DNA of 64,000 nt, from assembly GCA_036245525.1 (NCBI GenBank), contig BTPG01000002.1, positions 123,984,951 to 124,048,950 of the forward strand. Direction: 5' to 3'. This document shows positions 53,916 to 64,000 of this stretch, in pieces. The notes under the pieces were generated by a model that saw only the letters and a list, made by a program, of their open reading frames with translations, did not search any database and was not told the origin of the DNA. The first letter of the stretch is position 1, and each line of letters opens with the position of its first letter. Source of the stretch: Semisulcospira habei. Lineage: Eukaryota > Mollusca > Gastropoda > Semisulcospiridae. A program made the position numbers and the translations under genes.

Positions 53916-56245
53916 TTAACCCTTACCCTGGTAGTCGCAACATGTCTTGCCATTATATTCCCCTTGGTTTGTTGTACAATGTTGCCATTATATGTATACT
54001 ATCAGCTGGTTGTCACAACCTAAGTCGCACTGTAGGGTCAGTGGGTTTGGTCAGTTGTAGTTACCTTGTATGCGAAAACCTGTCAGCTCTGCATTTATTT
54101 GAATATTGATTAGTTGGGCCCTGTAACCTGTATTTCTAAGGGTTGAAACATATTTTGAGTAAGTTTCTGCTAAAAATACAGGGCACTGAGCCACGCCCTG
54201 GCACACTGTCCAAAATGGCTGCCTCCAGGAACAGACAAGGAGATCGGAATGTGTTTGAAGATGTTTTTAAAGATGTTTTTTGCGGCTAGAAACATTGAAG
54301 AAGTAGGTGAGAATGATGGTGATATAGATTTACAACATCTGATGTTCGTTGGGGATATTAGGGATTTAGAACAGGCCTCAGCAAACAGAGACTTTGGAGC
54401 AGACGCTGAGGAAGGATGGAGCTGTGAGGGGGCTATCGACATGCCATTCTGTCATGAAAGTTCTTTGCATGTCGGCGATGAATTTCTGGCAAACCCACAA
54501 CCCTTGCATTTTTTCCAACTGTTTTTGGGAAGATGAAATCATGGATTTGTTGGTCAAACAAACCAGCCTGTGCACACAATGGAAAATTTATGCTGGAAAT
54601 TTGAAGCCACACTCACGGTAAGCTGTTGATGTGACTTACTTTTTTTCTTCCCCTTTCTTTCTTTCTCTCCTTTCCCCCCCCCCCCCCCCCTTTGTATTGG
54701 AGAAATGATGAGTTTTATTTGATATGAATGTAGTTTCTATTCATATACAAGTGTTTAAGCAGGTGTGTGTTTGTGCATATGTGTGTGCGCATGTGTATGT
54801 GTATATGTGTATGTAAAAAACAAATAACATGAAATTTTCAGGCTACTTCGCTGGTCACGAGTTACAGTGGATGAGATGAAGGTCTTCCTGTTGCTGATGA
54901 CCACAACAGGCCTGGTCATCAGGCCCACCATTGAAGAATACTGGAGCCAGGATGAGATCACCTACACCTTTTTTCCCAAAGAACAGAGAGAGAGGTTCCT
55001 GGCTATCCTCAGCAACTTTCACCTTGTGGACAACACATAGGACGACGTCTCAGACCCCCTGTGCAATATACACCCATTTTTCAGGCATCCTCACCAGCAG
55101 TTTGCTGAGGTGTACACCCCCTCCCCACAGCAAGTCATCATCTTTGATAAGGCAACATGCCTGTGGAAGGGAAGGTTGCGTTTCCATGTCTACAACCCAG
55201 CAAAGTCAGATAAATTTGGCATTAAACTGTACAAAGCCTGCAAAGTAAAATCTGGATACATTCTGGTCATGGACGTTTATCAGGGATCTACACCTAGTAC
55301 AGATGTTAGTGAGGCTTTGATCTTGATGAAGACATGGGTGCCACCACCCGGGTCGTGCTGTGTCTTCTTGCATTTGCAGGTCTTTTGAACAAGGGACATA
55401 AAATTTACATGGACAATTACTACACTAGTCCTAAACTCTTCTCTCAGTTATACCTGTTCAACACTTATGCATATGGTACAGCAAGACCAATCAGACGTGG
55501 CATGCATGAAGCTTTGAAGAAGCAGACACGAGCTGACAGGATTCAACTGACACTGGGGCAGAGTATCTTCTGGCAGAGGGACCACCTTCTTGCTAAGCAC
55601 CATGACAAACGTGATGTCCACATGCTCTTTATGATAGATACACCTGCCTGAAGAAATGAAGCAGTGGACAACAACAGTGACAATATTTGGAAGCCACTCT
55701 GCATTGTTGACTGCATCAAACACATGGGAGGTGTGGACACATCTGAACAGGTCCTGAAAAATTATTCTGTTTTGAGGAAGACTGTCAAATAGTGGAGAAA
55801 ACTGTTCTTCTACTTGTTCACAGAGGCCATCTACAATGCATACTATTTTCACCGAAAGTTTGCTGCTGTTTCCATGTCACACCATGAGTTTCGTAAGCAA
55901 CTTGTTTAACAGTTGATCTCTTCTTCTCAAGATGCCCCACAGCTTGCAGCAAGAGGAAGAAAGTGCTTGAATCCTCCCAGATGTCTGAACCTACAGCATT
56001 GCCAAAGTTGGGGTCAAGAGACAGCATCCGCAACGTGACTGTGTGGCATGCAGCCCTGTGAAAAAGAATTGAGCTGGATTCAAAAGAAAACATTCTGCCT
56101 TTCAGTGTGAACAGTGCCAAGTCACTCTGTGTGTTCCACGTTGTTTTGCTGTGTACCACACCAGAAATGACTACCAGAGCTTCCTCAGACAGCAGATGGA
56201 CGCAGCAGATGGCAGTCTGTGTGATGGCGCTGGTGACAACTGAAC
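53916..56245 (+). pseudogene. piggyBac-type transposase pseudogene
   Basis: A candidate left end TTAACCCTTACCCTGG lies at 53916. Coding remnants run from about 54215: an acidic N-terminal part, then after a likely intron (donor GTAAGC near 54619, acceptor TTTTCAG near 54841) the DDE_Tnp_1_7-type core. Recognised pieces: VDEMKVFLLLM, KSDKFGIKLYKACK, HKIYMDNYYTS, KRDVHMLF, KHMGGVDTSEQ and a C-terminal cysteine-rich finger region ending YHTRNDY. Several stops (for example near 55038, 55648, 55790) and frameshifts inactivate it. No matching right end was found. Confidence 0.85.
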
Positions 56246-59200
56246 TATGAATCACCTGTCCACATTCTCCACTACAGTGTTTCTTGGAACAGTACTGTGG
56301 AAAAAAAAAAAATTTTAACAAAAAAAGTTAGTTGTGTGAAAATACTTTTTCGTAACGTTTCTGATGTGAAGGCATTATACCTATTTTCACCTGGATTGTC
56401 ACCTGGATTACTGTTGTACTGCACACAGTAAACAACGTATTGGTACTCTCTTTGAGTTAGTTCCATTATCCAAATGTCCGCGTCTTTGATCAGACATTTT
56501 GCTGTCGCGAGTTTTCAAGAGGGGAAAATAACGGTCATTAAACTGATGTATGCATATCTAGGAGGCGCTAGTGCTATGACATAGGTGACTTAGGCATCTA
56601 GGTAAGCTTGCTTTCATATTTACAGCATAATGGACACCAATTCATTTAGGCATGGTCAGTCATGTTGGCTCCAGTGACCTGAACTTTCAGCCAATCGACC
56701 TTAAAGTTTCAACCAGGCTACTGTTTCAAGCGATAAATATTTTCAAAGCTCCTAAATATTCGACCAGAGCTGAAAAATCTGAAAAATTTTCATCTAAAAA
56801 GTTGTCGAATATTTAAAGTAATTACGGTAAGGCTTCATGCATGTCATAAACATTGTATGTGAACTGTTGAAGCAAAGTTACGAGGAGCAAAGGAGAAACA
56901 ACTCATTGATTAGATGTTCTTTTGAGCACTTTCTTCACATAAACATGTCGTGACTTTCAGCTATGTGCAACATCATGCTTTATGATGTCATATCAAATGC
57001 ATGTCTGTGAATTGTAATCAAATTGCACTGTTTACAGGTGGAAACCAGATTGAATGGTGCTGGAAAATAAGTAAATTTTTTGCTGACCATTGAAATATTT
57101 GCAAGAGTAAGACCATATCTGTAGTTGTCATTTTTTCACGAATTTTGTCCTTTTTGGTGTTTGTGACTAAACTAAATTAACATATGATGCATTGGTTTTC
57201 CCTTGTTGAGCATACCAAATCATACAAACAAAATAAATATGTTTTTCTTGGTTGTTTTCATAAGAAAATGTATAGTCTATTTACTTGTAACAAGGTCAGA
57301 TACCGGTATAACAAAAGTCAGATGTAACGATACTTTTCAGAGGTCCTAACACCACTTTCTAAATTAAATTGTAAATTTCTTTGCTCGTAACAAATTTTGG
57401 ATATAACAACAAGAAAAACTGGGTCCCCTGACAATTTGTCATATCTGAAGTTGACTGTAGATGGAAAATCATTGTGATGAAATATTTTTAATTCAAAGGT
57501 TTGAGCCTGGGTTCCAACAGTGACTTTTCCTCCTCATACATAAAACCTCCTCATAAAACTGTCATAGTTTTTCTAAGTGGAGCATCTTAAATCCCCTAAG
57601 TTTCTAACTGGGCTAAAAAAAAACAACGTTGAAAAAAGTGTTTGTCGAGTATGCATATTTTATACACATAAAACACACTTACTAGTCAAATAATGATGCT
57701 ACAAAACCGCCCGAACGTGTCATTTGCCCGGGTTCTTGCGTACTGCTTCGTTTTGCGATTTGAAATTTGAGGCACACACTGACACGCCATGTAATGACAT
57801 CGAAAGATCATCGAGCATCATGCAGACGATGAGAAGACATACTGGCTGAGTCGGGGCATGTGTAGTAAGTCGTGGGTGCTCAAAGAAAGCTATGGGATCT
57901 TCTTCAATTATATTGAACGGCCCCTGGCATGGACTGGTGTTTGAAGATGAAGTGAGGGTTTTTACAGATAGGGGTTTTATAGCGCTTTCATCATTGGAAA
58001 GCGCTTTGTCACAACAATGGGCGGTTGGTGACAGTCTGCTTGACGGCAATCGCCTTAGATCATGCGTGAGATCACAAAACTTAAAACTGTGTACATTTAT
58101 ACACGTCCTTTTGGTCTGAGTGCAAAATGTACCTCGGTGCAAATGGGTAGTGTACAAAATTCGTGTGTGCATAAGCCCTGTGTACATTTACACCCTCTAC
58201 AGGACAAGGTATACCAACTCGGCAGCAGTAACAGGCTTCTGCACAAATTACGTGTCAGTGTGGTGTATGGCTGTGGTGTTCCTCATAGGGAGGAGAGATT
58301 GGGAATATAGTGTTGTTGACACACATGATGGTTGCTTCTGCATGTACAACTTTCTTTTGTTAATAATTTTATAAATCAGAAGTATCCGTTTACATCGTGG
58401 TTTTTTTTTTAGGGAGGTGGGGGTGAAGGCAGGGAGGAGTAAAGGTGTGTTTAACATGATCAGCCCTAAACAAAATGTCTTAAATCGGTGCTGTGTCCTG
58501 AGATTTTTTGGCTCACATGTGAAGCAAAAGTGAATATGTTCTGGGCCAGTGGTCGTTCGTCCATCCGCTGTTGTCCATCTCGCCTCTTGGGTCCGGTCAG
58601 GGGGGTCAGTGTTGGAGATAAGAGTCGAGGGCTCTTGTCGCCTCTCGGGTCCGGTCAAGGCTTTAGCCTGAGACTCTTACCTCTGACATTGACCCCTCTG
58701 ACCAGACCTGAGAGGTGACAAGAACCACTGGCATCACTAAAATTGTAATGTGATTTTGTCTTCAACTGTAAAAAGTATAAGCGTGAGTATACCCTTGAAA
58801 GTACCCCAAACTTTACATGTTACATAGAGATTCAGGGGACTTAAATCTCCATACTATCAGTCAACAACCTCGCGCAAACTGCATTCGAGTGGAATTTCTC
58901 TCTCAGGTATTTTTTAATGTAACACATTTTCAGTCATTCTTTTGTATGAAATTGGTAATATTGGCCGGACACAACGCGTGCATATAGTTATTTTGTTGTA
59001 TAACCCCCTCAAATTTTATTTATCCAGCTTTTTGTTTCTTCGCCGTTTTGAATACGGTCAGTACGTGATAGGACCTTCGCTTCAGTTGAATTTTCCTGTT
59101 GTTATGTTAATATTATCTAACTTATCCAATCATTCAGTTATGTTTTGTATGAAACTGGTACCAGCAGAACACCTACATATAGTTCTTTTTGTTGTGTAGC

Positions 59201-60345
59201 CCCCTAAATTATTTATTTATTGGCATATTTTTGTTTAGAGGTTTGACTGAACGAAGATTGGTGTGTGTTTGTACCAAGAAATGTGATTGGCCAAAGATTT
59301 ATTTGGGAGAGAACGCTTTGCTCAGCGAGTAACATCATCGTAACATGTAATAAGAGAGTCTACTTATCACATCAAAAGAGACTGAAAGAAGACAGACAAT
59401 ATGAACCCGAAGTAGCACATAAAACGTACATGTAACTTTTTTTTATTGCGTAACCCCCTCAGTTTTTATTTATCTGACTTTCTGTTTCTCCGCTGTTTCA
59501 ACTATGGTCAGTATAAATACAGCCTATGTAGGGCCTTTGCTGGGAATTTTCTGTCGTTGATATTATCCAACTTGTCCAATGCTTAAGTTTTGTTTTGTAT
59601 AAAATTGGTACCAACGGTATCACATAACACCTTCATACAGTTCATTTTGTTGTGCAACACCCTAAATTGTTCATTTATCAGCATTTTTGTGGTTAGAGGT
59701 TTGACTGAATGAAGATGTTTGTACTGAGAAATGTGATTGGCCAGTGACATATTTGGGGGAAAAACGTTTTGCTCAGTGTAACGTGATAAGTTGAGTGTAC
59801 TCGGCATAACATGTGATAAGGGGGCTTGTGTTGTCTTGAAAATGGGCGACCAGGGGAAAAAGGCGTATAGTGATAGGCCAATGAGAAAAAGTGTCTGAAA
59901 GAAGACAATAAAGAATATCTTATCTGATCTTATCTTATTTGTAAAGAAATCTCCAAAAAGAGAAATACGCCAAGAAAGAACAATTTCAACACAACTGAAT
60001 TGTATTGTTCTTTCTATGGGTGGAACACGTGAACATCGGAGGGGTAGTAAAGGTGCAAAGGGGGGGGGGGGGGGTGGGGGGGGTGTCAGTTACCATTTCC
60101 CCCACTTGATGATTTTGGGCCAAAATGTAGACACTTTGAAGGGCACATTTTGCGCCATGCTGAGAATGGATTATCAGAGCACCATTTTTTTTTTTTGTTG
60201 GGTTTTGCTTCGTTCATCAACGGATACCTCATTGTGCAAGTCCTGTACCACGTAAAATGTTGCATGTTTGGTTGCCAATACCTATAATTAACTGCTGGGT
60301 ACCTTATCCTAGAAAACGGTAAATTGTGTGTGTGTGTGTGTTTAG
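56246..60345. other. PHKB last intron
   Basis: About 4 kb with no gene. Repeats: a hairpin-type inverted repeat at about 58590-58715 (GGGTCCGGTCAGGGGGGTCA and complement), an old tandem duplication of about 450 bp (about 58988-59370 and 59447-59800), and a G-rich run at about 60060-60085. The acceptor (GTGTTTAG) ends at 60345. Confidence 0.55.
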
Positions 60346-60549
60346 ATCATTCGGGAGGCGTATGATGACTTCCAACAAGACTTGAAGCAGTTGGAAGGTC
60401 GAGAGAAACAGGATGACATGCACATATTTTTCAACACTCCACCAAACGTGCGTGGGGGTACAACGGCCTACATTGCCAAGTCTGTCGTGCGCAGTCTGCT
60501 GGAGGGGGACCTGCGGGCTGTTCCTGATGACATGTGCTGTGTCATGTGA
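60346..60549 (+). CDS. PHKB: Phosphorylase b kinase regulatory subunit, last exon with CaaX box
   Basis: 67 codons and a TGA, phase 0 with the previous exon. It begins IIREAYDDFQQDLKQLEG and ends DDMCCVM. The final CCVM is a CaaX box with Met at the last place, which favours farnesylation; both alpha and beta subunits of phosphorylase kinase are known to be farnesylated at the C-terminus. The FFNTPPNVRGGTTAYIAKSV segment favours beta over alpha. This is the 3' end of the host gene in the window. Confidence 0.88.
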   Translation: MIREAYDDFQQDLKQLEGREKQDDMHIFFNTPPNVRGGTTAYIAKSVVRSLLEGDLRAVPDDMCCVM

Positions 60550-60774
60550 ACCGTTATCCTTCTGCTTGCATGTAGTCTTTTTTGTTCACTGTTTTTGTGT
60601 TGGAATTGTGTTTGGTCCATGAAACAGTGGCTCTGTACTCGGCATGCATAGTTGCTTGGATGGAAATCATGAATAGCAAGATTTTGTCACATCAAGCATA
60701 TTACATCATATTCTGGACTATGTGGATCATATTGCGTTTGCCATTGTTTCATGGTGAGATTGTACATTTATTAA

Positions 60775-61210
60775 CCCCTTCACTGCTGAGAAAAAATAAA
60801 CATAATCCAACTGCAAGGGACATAGATTCTCATGAGACCCCTGCAGTCTAGGGTAAATATGATCCAACTGCAAGGGACATAGATCCTCATGAGACCCCTG
60901 CAGTCTAGGGTAAACATGATCCAACTGCAAGGGACATAGATCCTCATGAGACCCCTGCAGTCTAGGGTAAACATGATCCAACTGCAAGGGACATAGATCC
61001 TCATGAGCCCCCTGCAGTCTAGGGTAAACATGATCCAACTGCAAGGGACATAGATCCTCATGAGACCCCTGCAGTCTAGGGGTCTCATGAGGATCCATGT
61101 CTCTTGCTGAGACCAGTTTGAACCCATGTTCCTTGGATGGCTACGGCTTTTGGTCATTGAATGATCAGAGATTTCAGAAACAAAATAAGCGTCCAGTGGC
61201 AGTGAAGGGG
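60775..61210. mobile_element. piggyBac-type MITE with internal minisatellite
   Basis: TTAA on both sides (60771-60774, 61211-61214) and inverted ends CCCCTTCACTGC / GCAGTGAAGGGG. No transposase. It lies 226 bp after the PHKB stop, so it may be in the 3' UTR. Confidence 0.8.
60793..61080. repeat. 57-bp minisatellite, five units
   Basis: Unit of 57 bp with ATGATCCAACTGCAAGGGAC and CTCATGAGACCCCTGCAGTC. Part of a sixth unit follows inverted (about 61079-61108). Since 57 is 19 x 3, several frames stay open and yield repeat ORFs that are not genes. Confidence 0.9.
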
Positions 61211-61214
61211 TTAA

Positions 61215-62999
61215 GGCTGTGATGTTAGTCTATTTAGTGTTCCTAAAAGAAATTGTGTTTACATTTTACACAGTGACTACGTTGGGTTGCCTCATTCGTG
61301 AATTTGGATGACCTGAAAAGCTGTATACATTGTTCAATTTATTATTCAGTTATTTTCTTTGTATGAAATGTTTGTGACTTTGAAGCTGTTTTACTCTTCT
61401 GCATGTAATATATAATATGCAGTATCTTCAACAACAAACAAGATGAGGATTTCATCCCAAAGTCTGCCGTATTGTTTGGAGCTCGCATGCGTTTTTCTTT
61501 TAGGAACATTCAGAGTTGTTCATATTTCTTAGCTTATCCTTCTGATTCATGTCTCTGCTCTCTAACCCAACCTCTGGTCAACACACTCCAGCGCACACAA
61601 ATAAAGACGGACACACAGCGCTTTCCGCCATTAGTACACTCTGTGAGCTGGTGTAGCAACAGGAATTCTGAAGAAGGAAGAACAGCACAAGCATTAAAAT
61701 GACATCACTATAAGCTTTACATCATGGCATCCCTAGTCCCATGGCGCCGTGTGTACACAGTGATGAATTTGATGTTTTACGTCGCTCGTCCGAAAGGCAC
61801 GTAGGGGTGCCTTCCACACAGCGTCTACCAGGGCTGATCGTTTTCTTCCACACAGCCTCTTCCAGGGCTGACTGATGGGAGTATAACGTGGCTCCAAAAC
61901 TTGCACAAATGAATTAATTATTATTAAACAGGTTAAAGAGGTACAATGCTAGATTACGAACTCATTCAATATCTCCATTTAATCTAGCTGTGTGCAAAGT
62001 ATCTAGTAAGAATAACAAAAATTACAGTCTCAAATGTGGATCAACTGTTTTTTGTGAAATGGCCATTTTCCTGTCAACGTGTAACCTAATTAATTTTTTT
62101 TTTTTTAAACAGCCTTCGGGAGAATTCACACAGGGAAAATATCCTAAAATTTATAACTTGTCTGTCCACAAATGCAGGCTTAGTCACTGACACATACACA
62201 CACATACATGCGGTGTTTGGTGCCAAATGTACTGTCTCCAGCAAGGTTTGCATAGCTAGACGAGATGTCGTTTTTATCTTGTTACTTCTTTGCCAGAATT
62301 TGGGGTCTGCCCGCACAGCACATCATGTGCATGCCATGGAACGCACTCCAACCAGCCCCATTTCAAAGTCTGCCATATTTTCAGTATGGTAGAAGAAAAA
62401 AAATGTGTGAAGCTCTCTTGCTGTGCTTCTCAAAAAGTGCTTGGTTGACAAAAAGAAAAATGTGCCGACAGTGCATTTGTATGCTGGTAAAATGATAATG
62501 TAAGAAGTCAGCAGGTCTCAAAAACTTCAAACATTAGGAATTTTAGCAAATTGCCAAAAGCAAATAGCACCCTACTTCAGGCAGTAACGGGTTAGTAGGT
62601 CGCAGTATCTTCTTTATAAATTTCTTACAGTAATGCTGGACAAAAGTGCTGACTTCAGTTATCAATTATGAATGTCATCAAATGAAAGTCTTCTTTGCTC
62701 TTCCTCTCCTTTTAATGCTGGAGAGTTCTTCTGTTACGCTCAAAAGGCAGTGAAAACCCTATTCCGTTATGTCAGAGTTTGTGTGTGTTTATGGTTGAGT
62801 TTCATTTGGAAGATTTTGTATGACATTTACAGTTGGGCCCTTTCCATTCGTTTTGAGAGGGGATAAAATTGCCTTGTTTCCTGTGTAGTATTTTTATACT
62901 GTACCAGTAGTCAATGTTTGTATTAGTTTTAGTAAAGTTATTTAAAGAAAACTAAGCAGAATGTTCAAAACAACTTTTGAATTTCACATTCAAGTTTAA
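61215..62999. other. Downstream flank, no gene seen
   Basis: AT-rich sequence without conserved ORFs. Short A/T runs and possible AATAAA signals occur, but none can be tied to PHKB from sequence alone. Confidence 0.4.
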
Positions 63000-63086
63000 C
63001 CCTTTGTATGTCAGTAGCAGTGTTTGGTGCAATGATTCCTGCAGGAATCTTCACGACAAAAAAAAAAACTACTGACATGCAAAGGG
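63000..63086. mobile_element. Very short piggyBac-type MITE
   Basis: 87 bp between TTAA duplications (62996-62999, 63087-63090), with inverted ends CCCTTTGTATGTCAGTAG / CTACTGACATGCAAAGGG, one mismatch in 18. Confidence 0.85.
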
Positions 63087-64000
63087 TTAATCTTATGGTC
63101 AGACTATTCCTGGTCTCGTTTTATATATTGATTGTGCTTGTCAGCCTTGAACGCTCTGAACAACAGTTTGAGAATCAGTGCATGGTACATTACTGGGCCA
63201 TTCCTAAGAAGATTTGATGCAAGGGACATGGTTATAATTCTTTCACCACCAGTTTTGCATCCGAGTCATCTGTGGGTGGCCACCATCTGTGCTTTTTTCA
63301 AATGCCTAGGCCATTGCCAAGTTCACATTTAATCAAAATTAAGTTGTGTCCCTCTTCACAGCTCTATAGCACATAAAACAAAGCTTTCTTCTTCCATGCA
63401 TGTAATCAGAATATTTTAAATACACATGCTAAGCTCGATTTGCTCATTTGGAGATTTTCTGTGATTTTTTGGGCTCACGTGCGATAGCAAATGCGAGTCT
63501 ATGTAATGGGCCATCCGGCATCTGTTTCTCCTCAAATACTATTTTTCAACTTTAAACCTAAACCTGGTACAGAGATACCTCATGGCAAGACCTTTCTATG
63601 CATACTAATTTCCAGTCTCTTTTCTGTTTTACGGTAACAGCATTATGACCTTGTGGCAGTTCATGTTATGATGGTTGTTTGTGCTTCAAGTGTGTTTGTG
63701 CTGATAATTTTTGAATTTGGATTGTCATATCTGTATTTTGTTGCCGCGGTCAAGTGATTTGTGTTAGTTTGTCATTTTGATTTGCATTATACAGCACTTA
63801 GAGCCTGCACTGCAGGGAGTTCGCACTATATAAATATAATTATTATTATTACTATTAATTTGGATGGCCCCTTGGAAAGTTAAAGGGTCACAGGAGGTCG
63901 GTGAATGTGTGAAAAATGCCAGTTTAAAAAAAAGACAAACATAGTTTTTATCAAAGTTTTTGCCTTCTTTTTAATCAGACCTATTGAAAGGTCAAGGTCA
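63087..64000. other. Downstream flank with dispersed repeat pieces
   Basis: Pieces of the GGCTCA...GTGAGTCTATG repeat (about 63468-63620 and 63855-64000), with AAAGGTCAAGGTCA at the very end, and a short (ATT)n tract near 63838-63858. No gene is seen. Confidence 0.5.

Noticed and set aside
60727..61157. Minus-strand ORFs with 19-residue repeats
   Set aside because: 57-bp units keep several frames open; no start context or conserved flank supports a protein.

Overview
The window is animal nuclear DNA, most likely from a mollusc. Evidence: split genes with GT/AG introns, microsatellites, SINEs, non-LTR, hAT and piggyBac elements, and a host gene of animal type. Mollusc is an inference from the style of the dispersed repeats. 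Four + strand exons (980-1109, 47562-47669, 52207-52281, 60346-60549) join in phase and encode the C-terminus of a phosphorylase b kinase regulatory subunit, most likely beta (PHKB), ending in a CaaX box (CCVM).

The first intron seen (1110-47561, about 46 kb) holds two large virus-like DNA transposons of the Polinton/Maverick (adintovirus-like) type. Both have AGAGATAG...CTATCTCT ends, long terminal inverted repeats and the same gene order. Element 1 is 2151-17248; element 2 is 18249-42360, with a perfect 6-bp target duplication GTCGCC. Left to right each carries: four small + genes; an rve-type integrase (+); then on the minus strand a protein-primed family B DNA polymerase, one or two small genes, an A32/FtsK-like packaging ATPase and a candidate double jelly-roll major capsid protein; then a + coiled-coil/membrane protein, a - stalk/membrane-anchor protein, and + genes of 239, 295 and 203 codons; finally a tiny ORF ending in a PPxY motif. 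No adenain-type maturation protease was recognised.

Both elements are decayed. Seven SINE copies with target duplications, one near full-length non-LTR retrotransposon with a tRNA-like 5' end, one truncated non-LTR element and one hAT-like element have landed in them, besides frameshifts. Each copy keeps some genes the other has lost.

The left end of element 2 and its host flank are also present as an inverted duplication (17249-17717 plus 1857-2150). Element 1 sits inside the terminal repeat of that duplicate, with a target duplication AGGTA. This gives a head-to-head palindrome with (TA)n at its centre and at its far broken end.

Right of the elements, the PHKB introns hold a transposon with about 0.6-kb inverted repeats (43308-46490), dispersed repeats, a non-LTR 3' fragment and a piggyBac pseudogene. 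The 3' flank carries two TTAA-flanked piggyBac-type MITEs, one with a 57-bp minisatellite inside.
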